DNA of 32,254 nucleotides from positions 57,254 to 89,507 of the forward strand of contig JALWDS010000038.1 in the NCBI GenBank assembly GCA_027036775.1, in the 5' to 3' direction. Positions 5,513-13,136 of the stretch are shown one piece after another. Below the pieces are notes generated by a model, which had not been told where the DNA came from, did not search any database, and was given only the letters and a program-made list of their open reading frames with translations. The number at the start of each line of letters is the position of its first letter. Position 1 is the first letter of the stretch. The translations under genes and the position numbers were made by a program. This DNA is from Archaeoglobaceae archaeon (GTDB lineage Archaea > Halobacteriota > Archaeoglobi > Archaeoglobales > Archaeoglobaceae).

Positions 5513-7388
5513 CCTTTACGATTCTCGATCTCCCGGGTGGTAAGAATTTTGCTATTTCATCTGGAGTTGCTATCGCCTTAACGACGTGTTTTTCATCCTC
5601 CTTAGCATTCTCAACCAAAGTCTTGGCTATCTCAACCGCCAACTCGTTCTGTTCTTTATCACCAATCTCCAAAACGACGTAGTGATCGCAGTGATTTGAT
5701 ATGGCATCGACTGGCCCGCCCATAAGCCTTAAATTTCTCAAATCGACACCGATAGCACATTTAAGCTCGACGGTGATGTAGTTCCTCTTTCCGACTATAT
5801 AAAACGACCCCTTCGGTAAATACTCCCCAGCCTTTGCTGACCTCTTGACCTGTTCTGGAGTTACGTAGTAAACTTCACCGCTGTGAATCCCCTGCTTCCA
5901 GAGGGATGAGTATATGGCCGAAAACTGTGCAGTCTCAATTAAACTCTTCTCTCCCGCCTCCTGCCCCCTCTTCAAAACTACGGCAGGTGCTCCCGGTGTT
6001 TGGGTGTGGAAGAACAAGTCCTTAGGTTCCAAATACTTAGAAACTATCTCCTCGTTCATCTGAGCGTTTCTCCCACCTATGGCCAAGAATCCTTCGGAAG
6101 TGATGAACCACCTGAACCTCTCGAACCACTCCCTCTTCCTGACGATCCTTATCGGTGCGACGTATCTAAGGCTCTCCCTTTTTTCCGCCTTCTCTATCTC
6201 CTCCTTAGTCTTCTCTATGGCTTTTAAAAGACCCTCAAGCTTCTCCTTGGCCTTCTTAGCCCTCTCGTAATAAGTTTCCGCAATACCGTGAACGTCTTTG
6301 TCCAAGTCCAGCCTAACGATTCTACCCTTTATCTCAACCGTAACGTAATCCTTGCCAACTTCCTTGACGAACTTCAAACTCTTGACCTTCCTCTTGAAAT
6401 CCTCAAAGTCCATCTCCTCTCTCGCCTTCTTAAATGCGTTGAGAGCTTTTTCGACAACGCTGTAATTTTCGTAAATGAAGTCTCCAAGCGACTTGAACTC
6501 GTTCATCTCCTCCTCAAGCCTCCTCTTGGTTTCGAGCTGTATTTCAAGCCTCTTCCTCAACTTCTTTAACTCTTCGCTCTCCTCAACTTCGATTTCGGCT
6601 ATCATCTTCGAGTAAAACTCGTCCAAGGCCCTGTTGAAGCTGTCGAAGTATCTCTTTTCAAAACCCTCGTAGTATCTCAGTTCGATTGGTAGAACATCCA
6701 CGTATTCTCCGTTCTTAACCACGATGTGCGGTTTTAAATTCCCTTCAAAAACTGGCTTGAATATGGATTGAATGGCTTCAAAAATCCTCTCAAACTCCTC
6801 ATCGCTCAACTGACTACCGAGCTTGTTTTTGTCTATTCCAGCCCTCAAGCATGTCTCTTCGGCAAACAAACCACCCAAACCGCACTTCGTGGCTAAGAGC
6901 TTTACTATCTCTCTATCTTCATGGCAAAGAACTTTAATCTCCTCCAAGGTCAATTCGAAGGGGGCCTTCCTCTTCGGGAACTCGTAAACCCCCCTCTTTC
7001 CGTGAATATCCATTATCACGTTGTAGTTCTCATCAGTTAGGGCTACGTTCCCCTTAGCGAATAGCTCGGCAACGATCTTCCTATCTCCAAAGTCTATAAC
7101 TACAATCCTATCGAAATCGTGCTGTTCAACGTTCTTTATTCGCTTGCCTTCGAGGTGCTTCCTCAAAAGCATTGCAAAGGGTGATGGAAACTTGGGACTC
7201 TCCTTCGGAAAGATCGTTAGGTGAATCCTCCTACCAGCTTCGATTATCAAATCCCTCCTACCTTCGCTGTAAATCTTGATCCTTATCTCGTTGGGGGGAT
7301 AGTGATAGATCTTCTCAACCTTGCCTCCCTCTATCTCCTTCAACTCCTTAACGCACGCGTAGATGTCCAAAGCTGACATCGACTTCAT
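5505..7388 (-). CDS. rqcH: Rqc2/RqcH homologue (NEMF/NFACT family ribosome rescue factor)
   Basis: The 627-aa protein binds obstructed large ribosomal subunits that still carry peptidyl-tRNA. In bacteria and probably archaea it recruits tRNA-Ala to add C-terminal Ala tails. It shows the N-terminal NFACT-N domain with the DR motif in HDFDRIVVIDF (~residues 85-95), two helix-hairpin-helix regions, a long charged coiled coil (~275-420), and the NFACT-R domain beginning RWFITSEGFLAIGGRNAQMN (~434-453). ATG 7388 is preferred over the internal ATG at 7379 because TTTTATAGG on this strand is ~25 bp upstream. It is monocistronic except for the C/D sRNA at its end, and divergent from elp3. Confidence 0.93.
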   Translation of the reverse strand: MKSMSALDIYACVKELKEIEGGKVEKIYHYPPNEIRIKIYSEGRRDLIIEAGRRIHLTIFPKESPKFPSPFAMLLRKHLEGKRIKNVEQHDFDRIVVIDFGDRKIVAELFAKGNVALTDENYNVIMDIHGKRGVYEFPKRKAPFELTLEEIKVLCHEDREIVKLLATKCGLGGLFAEETCLRAGIDKNKLGSQLSDEEFERIFEAIQSIFKPVFEGNLKPHIVVKNGEYVDVLPIELRYYEGFEKRYFDSFNRALDEFYSKMIAEIEVEESEELKKLRKRLEIQLETKRRLEEEMNEFKSLGDFIYENYSVVEKALNAFKKAREEMDFEDFKRKVKSLKFVKEVGKDYVTVEIKGRIVRLDLDKDVHGIAETYYERAKKAKEKLEGLLKAIEKTKEEIEKAEKRESLRYVAPIRIVRKREWFERFRWFITSEGFLAIGGRNAQMNEEIVSKYLEPKDLFFHTQTPGAPAVVLKRGQEAGEKSLIETAQFSAIYSSLWKQGIHSGEVYYVTPEQVKRSAKAGEYLPKGSFYIVGKRNYITVELKCAIGVDLRNLRLMGGPVDAISNHCDHYVVLEIGDKEQNELAVEIAKTLVENAKEDEKHVVKAIATPDEIAKFLPPGRSRIVKVA

Positions 7389-7410
7389 TCGATTCCGTTA
7401 AATCCAACGC

Positions 7411-7424
7411 CTATAAAAATTTAA
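7411..7424. promoter_or_regulatory. divergent rqcH/elp3 promoter core
   Basis: The AT-rich segment CTATAAAAATTTAA provides a TATA-like element for rqcH about 25 bp from its ATG (7388). On the other strand it would start the elp3 transcript near 7441-7447. It makes GTG 7428 an unlikely elp3 start because that codon lies only 4-17 bp downstream. Confidence 0.5.
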
Positions 7425-7454
7425 ACCGTGCAGGCAAACTCAACACTTGGAATC

Positions 7455-9026
7455 ATGGACGCCTTGATAGAGATAGGTAGGGAGATACTGAGAAGAGAGC
7501 CAAAGACTAAGGAGGAGATTGCGAAGATAAAGAAGGTAGTCAGTAAAAGGTTCAAACTACCAAAGATTCCGAGCGATGCTGAAGTTCTTAAGGCTTGGAA
7601 GGGAAAAGAGGGTTACGAGAAGCTTAGGGATATATTGAAGGTCAAACCAGTTAGAACCATTTCAGGCGTTGCGGTTGTGAGCGTGATGACTTCTCCAGCT
7701 CCGTGTCCTCACGGTAAGTGTGTAATGTGCCCAGGAGGAGTTGAGAGGGGAACTCCTCAAAGCTACATCGGATTGGAGCCGGCAGCCCAGAGGGGAAGAC
7801 AGCACAACTACCATCCGTTCAGGCAGGTTTACTCAAGGTTAAAGGAGCTTCACGATTTGGGACACGATGTGGATAAGGTTGAGATAATAGTGATGGGCGG
7901 AACCTTTCCTGCGAGAGCCAGAGAATACAAGGAGTGGTTCATGTTGAATGTCTTCAACGCCCTAAACGCTTTCGGTAGAAAGAGGTTTAAGTTCGAGAGG
8001 AATTTGGAGAAGGCTAAAAGAAAAAACGAAAGGGCCAAGGCGAGGTGTGTAGGCGTCACATTCGAAACCCGTCCAGATTACGCTAAGGAGGAGCACATAG
8101 TTGAGATGTTGAGATTCGGAGGGACCAAGGTCGAGTTGGGAGTCCAAAGCGTTTACGACGACGTTCTCGAAACCATAAAGAGAGGACATACCGTTGAGGA
8201 TGTCGTTAAGGCTACCCAGCTGTTGAAGGATTCCGCCTTCAAAGTCGGTTACCACGTTATGCCCGGTTTACCTAATTCGAATTTCGAGAGAGATTTGAAG
8301 ATGTTTAAAATCCTATTTGGGGACGAGAGGTTCAAGCCGGACTACCTCAAGATATACCCCACATTGGTGGTCGAGGGGACTGAGCTCTACAATTGGTATT
8401 TAGAAGGTAGATACAAACCTTATACGACCGACGAGGTCGTAGAACTGATTGCAAGGGCTAAGAGGTTCTTTCCAGTTTGGGTTAGGGTTCAGAGGATTCA
8501 GAGAGACATACCGATCGATAAAGCCATAGGTTTGGATAAGGGGAACGTCAGGCAGTTGGTTCATAAAAGGCTCAAGGAGCTGGGTTACCGCTGTAGGTGC
8601 ATAAGGTGCAGGGAAGTGGGTCACAGGGGATTGAACGCCGAAGCGGTTAAGGATGCTGAGCTCGTTGTAAGAAGATACAAGGCCTCGAAGGGAGTGGAGT
8701 TCTTCATATCCTACGAGATTCCCGAATACGACGCTTTGATTGGTTTCGTAAGGCTCAGGTTTCCTCACAAACCCTTCATAGAGGCCATAGAGAACTGTGC
8801 CTTGATTAGGGAACTGCACGTTTACGGTAAAGCGATTCCTATAGGTGCTAAGGAGAGTAATGCCTTCCAGCACAGAGGTTTCGGGGAGAGGTTGCTCAAA
8901 ACCGCCGAAGAGATAGCTAAAGAGAGGTTCGACGAAGTTGCGGTTATAAGCGGTGTTGGAGTTAGGGAGTATTACAGAAGGTTCGGATACAGAAAGAGGT
9001 TCGAATACATGGTTAAGAGGATTTGA
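7455..9026 (+). CDS. elp3: Elp3, tRNA uridine-34 carboxymethyl-forming acetyltransferase
   Basis: Elp3 uses acetyl-CoA and a SAM-derived radical to install the cm5U-type modification at the wobble uridine of tRNAs. The 523-aa protein carries the radical SAM cluster motif CPHGKCVMC (C84, C89, C92 from ATG 7455), the conserved GGTFPARAREYKEWF region, and a C-terminal GNAT domain with ELHVYG, QHRGFGERLLKTAEEIA and YYRRFGY. A Cys cluster in CRCIRCREVG (~residues 379-388) is typical of the linker. GTG 7428 would add nine residues but lies too close to the TATA element, so I favour ATG 7455. It is followed at once by a minus-strand C/D sRNA. Confidence 0.95.
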   Translation: MDALIEIGREILRREPKTKEEIAKIKKVVSKRFKLPKIPSDAEVLKAWKGKEGYEKLRDILKVKPVRTISGVAVVSVMTSPAPCPHGKCVMCPGGVERGTPQSYIGLEPAAQRGRQHNYHPFRQVYSRLKELHDLGHDVDKVEIIVMGGTFPARAREYKEWFMLNVFNALNAFGRKRFKFERNLEKAKRKNERAKARCVGVTFETRPDYAKEEHIVEMLRFGGTKVELGVQSVYDDVLETIKRGHTVEDVVKATQLLKDSAFKVGYHVMPGLPNSNFERDLKMFKILFGDERFKPDYLKIYPTLVVEGTELYNWYLEGRYKPYTTDEVVELIARAKRFFPVWVRVQRIQRDIPIDKAIGLDKGNVRQLVHKRLKELGYRCRCIRCREVGHRGLNAEAVKDAELVVRRYKASKGVEFFISYEIPEYDALIGFVRLRFPHKPFIEAIENCALIRELHVYGKAIPIGAKESNAFQHRGFGERLLKTAEEIAKERFDEVAVISGVGVREYYRRFGYRKRFEYMVKRI

Positions 9027-9078
9027 TCAGTTGCCAGACCTTCATCACGACTCAGTCAAGGCTGAACTCATCATCTCA
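9024..9078 (-). ncRNA. box C/D guide sRNA between elp3 and a DUF257-like gene
   Basis: On the minus strand: C ATGATGA (9074-9068), D' CTGA (9055-9052), C' GTGATGA (9048-9042), D CTGA (9030-9027). The D' guide is GTTCAGCCTTGA (12 nt), the spacer 3 nt, and the D guide AGGTCTGGCAA (11 nt). The D' guide is complementary over 10 nt to CAAGGCTGAA, a segment I recall from archaeal 16S rRNA just before CTTAAAGGAATTG. N+5 then predicts methylation of the first G in CAAGG. The D-guide target is unknown. A TATA element centred at 9102 lies 24-25 bp from the RNA 5' end and is shared with the gene at 9127. Box D abuts the elp3 stop codon on the opposite strand. Confidence 0.87.
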
Positions 9079-9097
9079 TACACCTTTGGCGATGGGT

Positions 9098-9106
9098 GAT
9101 ATAAAC
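9098..9106. promoter_or_regulatory. shared bidirectional TATA element (C/D sRNA and DUF257-like gene)
   Basis: GATATAAAC, reading GTTTATATC on the other strand, is centred near 9102. That is 25 bp from the plus-strand ATG at 9127 and 24-25 bp from the predicted 5' end of the minus-strand sRNA near 9078. Confidence 0.6.
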
Positions 9107-9126
9107 ACTTCCCTCGACAGCGGGTC

Positions 9127-9756
9127 ATGGACATCTCAAGTTTAATTAAGAGCTGGGAGGGTTTGAAGGTCAGAATACTCTACGACTCTCCAACGATCAA
9201 AAACGTCATCTTCCTCAACCACATGCTTCCCGAGTTTTCAAACGTTTACGTCGTCGTTTACTCAGATTCCATACACAACAAGCTCACGAACGTTTTCAGA
9301 CGTGCGGGTTCGGAGATTAAAAGGTATCTGAACAGGGTTAACTTAATAAAAATTGGAAACGTTGGAGAAACGGAGTTCGGTAGAATTCACGCCTTCATAG
9401 AGCACAGCACTCCGAGGGAAGAGTTCGTTACACTCATGGAGGTTTTGAAGGATTTAAAGGAGGAAGACGTTGCAATATTCTACGGTAACTACCTGACGGG
9501 CATGCTCGATGATAAAGAGGCCTTGAGACTGTCTCTTGAGTTTTACGGATTTTTGAAGGCCACCCTCTTCGAATTTAAGCACTTGAAGACGCAAAGGGTT
9601 ATCGATTACTACTTAAACGACCTTTACGACGTCGTTGTAACGGTTACGTTCCAAAACTCGAAACCGTCTCTCAAATGCGAAGGTCCCTTCGATATCTTAA
9701 GTAAAAATCTGGAATTTGTCGATGGCAAACTCAGGTTCAGCGAAGGGGATTTATAA
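9127..9756 (+). CDS. DUF257-like protein (KaiC/RecA-like fold without P-loop)
   Basis: The 209-aa product resembles, from memory, the archaeal DUF257 family: an opening SLIKSWEGLKVRILYDSP, then alternating hydrophobic strands (VYVVVYSD, VNLIKIGN, EDVAIFYGNY, DVVVTVTF) as in a RecA/KaiC-type alpha/beta core. No Walker A motif is present where one would expect it (~residues 18-25). Function is unknown. TATA placement 25 bp from the ATG predicts a leaderless mRNA. It precedes htpX by 21 bp, but htpX has its own TATA-like element overlapping the stop codon here. A second P-loop-less KaiC-like protein lies just beyond htpX, which suggests a functional cluster. Confidence 0.7.
   Translation: MDISSLIKSWEGLKVRILYDSPTIKNVIFLNHMLPEFSNVYVVVYSDSIHNKLTNVFRRAGSEIKRYLNRVNLIKIGNVGETEFGRIHAFIEHSTPREEFVTLMEVLKDLKEEDVAIFYGNYLTGMLDDKEALRLSLEFYGFLKATLFEFKHLKTQRVIDYYLNDLYDVVVTVTFQNSKPSLKCEGPFDILSKNLEFVDGKLRFSEGDL
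9748..9756 (+). promoter_or_regulatory. TATA-like element of htpX
   Basis: GGGATTTATAACC surrounds the stop codon of the preceding gene. Its TTTATAA core is centred ~26 bp before the htpX ATG at 9778, so htpX can be expressed independently and leaderless. Confidence 0.5.
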
Positions 9757-9777
9757 CCTGAGCCCCCGATTTAGAAC

Positions 9778-10776
9778 ATGTGGATAGTGTTCGATCCGAT
9801 ATACCTCATGTTGGCTACGTTGGGATACTTCGTAATGCTGTTCTTAGCGAGCACCATAGCACCAAAGGTGGCAAGCAGGGTCTCTGGAAGGTTTTCACTC
9901 TACACGTCGATGGTTCTCCTTGCAATTCTGATAGTCACGACATCCGCTTTAACGATATACGCAATTCTAAGCTTTGCTGGAATATACTTCAGCATTGCGG
10001 GATTGATTCTCTTCCTCCTAATCGTAAACCTTCTGATGTATCTGGTGTCCCCATACATGATAAACGTCAGCTACAACGCCAAACACGACCCGTTCCTTCA
10101 AGAGGTCGTGAACGAAGTCGCCTACAGGTTGGGAGTTAAGCCTCCCAAAGCCGTTGTAGTGAGGGCCCCACCGAACGCTTTCGCCTACGGAAACTTTCTA
10201 ACAGGAAAATTCGTTGCGGTATCCGACACCCTCATCCAGATGCTCACAAGGGACGAGCTTGAGGCGGTTGTTGGACATGAGATAGGACACCACAAGCACA
10301 GAGACAACTTGGTCATGCTACTCTTCGGATTACTGCCTTCGGTAATATTCTATCTGGGATACGCACTTATTCACGCTGGGTTTAGAGACGACAGGAGGAG
10401 CAACCTCGCCATAGTGGGATTGATTGCCGTAATCGTTTCTTTCGTAGTTCAGATACTCGTTCTGGCCTTCAGCAGGTTGAGGGAATACTACGCGGACTTC
10501 GAAGGAGTAATTGCGACGAGCAAGGAATCGATGCAGAGGAGTCTGGCGAAGATACACCTCTTTTACGAGAGGTATCCGAGGTTCATGCACGAGATAGCGG
10601 AGAGCAAGCTCAAAACCCTATTCATATACGCCTTGGTGAATGCGGTTGCAAATCCTGTAACGAGGGCGGAAATAGAGTGGTTGAAGAACAGGGAGGTTTC
10701 TCCTCTCGAGGAGTTTCTGTCAACGCATCCACCGATTCCGAAGAGACTCAGATTTATAGAGAGCATTCAAATTTAA
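9778..10776 (+). CDS. htpX: HtpX-like zinc membrane protease (M48)
   Basis: A 332-aa integral membrane metalloprotease thought to degrade damaged membrane proteins. Hydrophobic segments lie at about residues 8-28, 42-66, 70-92, 178-200 and 211-231. The zinc site is HEIGHH at 167-172, and the third ligand is Glu in REYYADFEG (~236). The NAFAYGN segment near 133-139 is typical of the substrate-strand region of M48 enzymes. There is no Shine-Dalgarno; a TATA-like element 26 bp upstream fits a leaderless message. Its 3' end overlaps by 4 bp the convergent 37-aa zinc-ribbon gene. Confidence 0.93.
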   Translation: MWIVFDPIYLMLATLGYFVMLFLASTIAPKVASRVSGRFSLYTSMVLLAILIVTTSALTIYAILSFAGIYFSIAGLILFLLIVNLLMYLVSPYMINVSYNAKHDPFLQEVVNEVAYRLGVKPPKAVVVRAPPNAFAYGNFLTGKFVAVSDTLIQMLTRDELEAVVGHEIGHHKHRDNLVMLLFGLLPSVIFYLGYALIHAGFRDDRRSNLAIVGLIAVIVSFVVQILVLAFSRLREYYADFEGVIATSKESMQRSLAKIHLFYERYPRFMHEIAESKLKTLFIYALVNAVANPVTRAEIEWLKNREVSPLEEFLSTHPPIPKRLRFIESIQI

Positions 10777-10886
10777 ATTTTTGTCACGTCTTCGCTACCG
10801 CACTGGGGACATCTTATCGGAAACTTGTGGGGGTCTTCGAGAAACACGTATCCACAGCTGTTGCACTGAAAGTAAACCTCGTTCAT
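10773..10886 (-). CDS. small zinc-ribbon protein (37 aa, easily overlooked)
   Basis: The minus strand encodes 37 residues from ATG 10886 to TAA at 10773. It carries two CxxC knuckles, C8/C11 (CNSC) and C26/C29 (CPQC), around a GYVFLEDPHKFPIRC stretch. This is the layout of a rubredoxin-like or rubrerythrin-tail zinc ribbon (FQCNSCGYVF then RCPQCGS). The product would be a free-standing Zn or Fe knuckle; the partner is unknown. Evidence that it is real: intact paired Cys motifs, a precise fit to the gap between htpX (4-bp overlap) and the next gene, and a TATA element ~27 bp upstream shared with the divergent gene. Confidence 0.8.
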   Translation of the reverse strand: MNEVYFQCNSCGYVFLEDPHKFPIRCPQCGSEDVTKI

Positions 10887-10907
10887 AAAACCCGCTTTTC
10901 CAAACGC

Positions 10908-10917
10908 CTTTTATACA
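10908..10917. promoter_or_regulatory. shared bidirectional TATA element (zinc ribbon and KaiC-like gene)
   Basis: CTTTTATACA (TGTATAAAAG on the other strand) is centred near 10912. It is 25 bp from the plus ATG at 10937 and about 27 bp from the minus ATG at 10886. The whole intergenic gap is 50 bp, so both transcripts should be leaderless. Confidence 0.65.
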
Positions 10918-10936
10918 TTTTCAAAAATCGTCGAGT

Positions 10937-11482
10937 ATGAAGAGGATAATCGAAAGCGGAATAAAGATAGTAGATAGGATTATAGGCGGTTTTCCCATCC
11001 CCTCACTCGTATCGGTGACCGTCGATCCGCTGGCAACTCCGGAACTGATAGTTTACGGTATGTGCGAATACTACGTTCCGAACTTCAAGGATAGAAGTTT
11101 GGTTGAAGTGGAGACGAACACCTTGGGTCGAAATCTAAAGGTGTTGAAGATCGACGACCTGAAGAACCTGAGAAACGCCAAGGTCTGCGTTGAATTCTGC
11201 CACGATTTCGATAAGGTTTTGGAGCTGAGAAGGCTTGCATACGATAACGAACTCGTCATACTTCTTGTTGTATTGAAGGGTTACTACGACGACAGGGAGT
11301 TGGCTAAGATACACTTCGTTAGCGACGGGGTGATGCTAATAGAGTCCGAAAAGGTGGGTGACAGGTTCGTTTTCAAGTTCGCAATACCAAAAATGATTGG
11401 CGGATACACCATACCCAACTACGTCAGGTTCAAGACTGAAAGGAGCGTTTTAGAGATTGACACCTCAAGGGACATAGTGTGA
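10937..11482 (+). CDS. KaiC/RecA-superfamily protein with degenerate Walker A
   Basis: The 181-aa protein aligns by eye with the start of KaiC/RadA-type ATPases: IVDRIIGGFPIPSLVSVTVD (~residues 11-30) corresponds to the usual 'ldrilgGGiprGsvvlitG' segment. Where the family has GxxGxGKT this protein has DPLATPEL, with no Gly-Lys-Thr, so ATP binding by the standard P-loop is unlikely. Later hydrophobic strands (AKVCVEF, LVILLVVLKG, GVMLIES) match the core fold. Function is unknown; a structural or regulatory partner of an active ATPase is possible. It has a leaderless start from a TATA shared with the zinc ribbon. The next gene follows after 38 bp but has its own TATA-like sequence. Confidence 0.75.
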   Translation: MKRIIESGIKIVDRIIGGFPIPSLVSVTVDPLATPELIVYGMCEYYVPNFKDRSLVEVETNTLGRNLKVLKIDDLKNLRNAKVCVEFCHDFDKVLELRRLAYDNELVILLVVLKGYYDDRELAKIHFVSDGVMLIESEKVGDRFVFKFAIPKMIGGYTIPNYVRFKTERSVLEIDTSRDIV

Positions 11483-11520
11483 ACCAGAACGATTAAATAA
11501 CCGAAAGTTGAATTCGATCA

Positions 11521-11802
11521 ATGAGAATTTCGGAGTTCGTCCTTTTTCAAAAGGAAGGTAGCGATCATTACACGGGTTACGCAAACTACTTCCGTTTGGA
11601 AAGTAGGCCTTGCATAATAAGGAAGACCAAGAACAAGTTCGTTGTTCTCGTTGACGATAACGGATGGAAGCAGATCGGCCTCTTTTACCCTCGAAAGGGG
11701 AAGGTTAGAGGTTTGAAGGAATACGAGCTCGTCGGTTTGATATGGACTCCAGAACACACTTTCCACGTGGTTAAGGACGGAAACAAGTTTTTAGGTTTAT
11801 AG
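11521..11802 (+). CDS. small protein of unknown function (93 aa)
   Basis: I do not recognise this family. The product is basic, aromatic-rich and predicted to be mostly beta, with alternating patterns such as FVVLVDDNGWKQIGLFY and TFHVVKDGNKFLG, perhaps a small barrel or SH3-like fold. There is no Cys pair or signal sequence. ATG 11521 is chosen because GATTAAATAAC (about 11490-11500) lies 26 bp upstream. The end overlaps the convergent phosphoesterase by 6 bp. Confidence 0.75.
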   Translation: MRISEFVLFQKEGSDHYTGYANYFRLESRPCIIRKTKNKFVVLVDDNGWKQIGLFYPRKGKVRGLKEYELVGLIWTPEHTFHVVKDGNKFLGL

Positions 11803-12390
11803 AAATCTAACGATAATTTTATCAAAATCCTCGAATTCGACAACCGCACACCCCTCGTTTGCCGGTGGCACTTTGACTATCAACGTGTCGTTCAGCTTTG
11901 CCACGCCCTTGTGTTCGTGTATGTGAGCGCAGAAAACGATCTTAGGCTTAACGCTCTCTATCCATCTCCTTATGGCCATGCTACCAACTGATCTTCCGTT
12001 TATCCAATCGAAAAAGCCGTAGGGCGTGTCGTGGAATACCGCAACGTCCGCTTTGAAGCCAGAAATAAGCCTCTCTATCTCCTCATCGTCGAATTCAAAA
12101 GGTGTGTTGAATGGGGTTGTCGAGGAACCTCCGAATCCGAAGAAGGTCAAGCCGTTGACCTCAACCGTTTTTCTGTGAATTGAGACACCACTACTCTCAA
12201 GGAAATCGAGAACCTCTTTCGTGTCCATGTTTCCCGGTATGGCCAAAACTTTTCCCTTCAACCTCTTTAAAAACCTCTCTACGAAAGATACCGGACCTAC
12301 GTTGGTGAAATCTCCAGCAACCACTGTTACGTCACCTTCGGGCACCTCGACATCCCTATTGTGAACATCCCCTAAGGCTACGATCCTCAT
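11797..12390 (-). CDS. calcineurin-like metallophosphoesterase
   Basis: The 197-aa protein has the dimetal phosphoesterase motifs in order: GDVH near residues 7-10, GDF near 26-28, GNMD (variant of GNHD) near 53-56, the HD of FHDTPYG near 118, and HIHEH near 156-160. It is compact, consistent with the YfcE/MJ0936-like archaeal phosphodiesterases; the substrate cannot be told. I use ATG 12390 rather than the in-frame TTG at 12393 because AGGTGA sits 4 nt upstream of the ATG. It follows the ACT-domain gene by about 34 bp on the same strand, so cotranscription is likely. Confidence 0.9.
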   Translation of the reverse strand: MRIVALGDVHNRDVEVPEGDVTVVAGDFTNVGPVSFVERFLKRLKGKVLAIPGNMDTKEVLDFLESSGVSIHRKTVEVNGLTFFGFGGSSTTPFNTPFEFDDEEIERLISGFKADVAVFHDTPYGFFDWINGRSVGSMAIRRWIESVKPKIVFCAHIHEHKGVAKLNDTLIVKVPPANEGCAVVEFEDFDKIIVRFL

Positions 12391-12424
12391 CAAATCACCT
12401 ACCTCGACGGATATAAGTTTCTTA

Positions 12425-13084
12425 TCATATTCTCCTCCCCCTCACCCTTCTTATATCGAACTTCGCCTTATCGCTCACGTGCATAACCGCAAGGGTTCCC
12501 GCCATTACGGGATCGCTCACGACAAGATCGCTCACCTTCGGGACGCTTCCAAGCATGTTCAAGGATATCACCGGTATTCCGCATTTCCTGAGCCTTTTCA
12601 CCTCTTCCGCTATTCTCCCTCCCATCAAACCGCCAGCCAAAACGAGAACCTTCGCCCTGTGCAATCTCGAAACCGCATTTACCGCTTCGGCCAGCTCAAC
12701 TTCACCCACTATGGGCATGGTATCTACGCTGATCCTTTCACCCCTCAGGTTGTGCCTGTCCGCTTCGCTTACCGCACCTAAAGCAACTTGAGAGACCAGA
12801 GCTCCTCCGCCGAATATAAGAACCCTCTTTCCGAATATGTCCTTAAAGGGCTTCACCTCCTCAACCCTGACGACCGAAGGAACCTTCTTTATTTCCTCCA
12901 ATATCCTTTCGAAGTTACCACCGTCTATTTCGAAGTAGATCATGGCGTTACCCTTATACTCACCGTCCTCTATTACGAAGGCCTGAGTGAAAGTTATGTT
13001 TCCGTTGTTGTTGGCTATAATCGTAGTCAAATCCCTCAAAACTCCTATTTCGTTTTTTGCTATAATTTGAACTGCCCTCAGCAT
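12425..13084 (-). CDS. ACT domain protein with C-terminal DUF5612-type domain
   Basis: Residues ~1-75 form an ACT ligand-binding domain (AVQIIAKNEIGVLRDLTTII, with the typical Gly-Val turn). Residues ~85-219 form a second alpha/beta domain with VLIFGGGALVSQVALGA, VLVLAGGLMGGRIAEEV and VSDPVMAGTLAVMHVS. This pairing is known from archaeal proteins of unknown role (DUF5612 from memory). ACT domains usually bind amino acids, so an amino-acid sensing role is a reasonable inference. ATG 13084 lies ~25 bp from a TATA-like element shared with the divergent mrp gene. The phosphoesterase gene follows. Confidence 0.85.
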   Translation of the reverse strand: MLRAVQIIAKNEIGVLRDLTTIIANNNGNITFTQAFVIEDGEYKGNAMIYFEIDGGNFERILEEIKKVPSVVRVEEVKPFKDIFGKRVLIFGGGALVSQVALGAVSEADRHNLRGERISVDTMPIVGEVELAEAVNAVSRLHRAKVLVLAGGLMGGRIAEEVKRLRKCGIPVISLNMLGSVPKVSDLVVSDPVMAGTLAVMHVSDKAKFDIRRVRGRRI

Positions 13085-13103
13085 CTCGAAGTGGTTGGTT
13101 GAT

Positions 13104-13116
13104 GAAATTTAAATAC
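13104..13116. promoter_or_regulatory. shared bidirectional TATA element (ACT protein and mrp)
   Basis: GAAATTTAAATAC is nearly symmetric, with AAATTTAAA as core. It is centred near 13110, ~26 bp from both the minus ATG (13084) and the plus ATG (13137). The gap between the two starts is only 52 bp. Confidence 0.6.
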
Positions 13117-13136
13117 GTGTTGGATGTAGCGACGGC

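Noticed and set aside
6091-6110. GTGATGA followed by CTGA on the plus strand within rqcH
   Set aside because: The boxes are only about 5 nt apart and no second pair exists, so it cannot form a C/D guide.
8400-8873. 157-codon minus-strand ORF inside elp3
   Set aside because: Antisense shadow of the radical SAM/GNAT coding sequence with no independent support.
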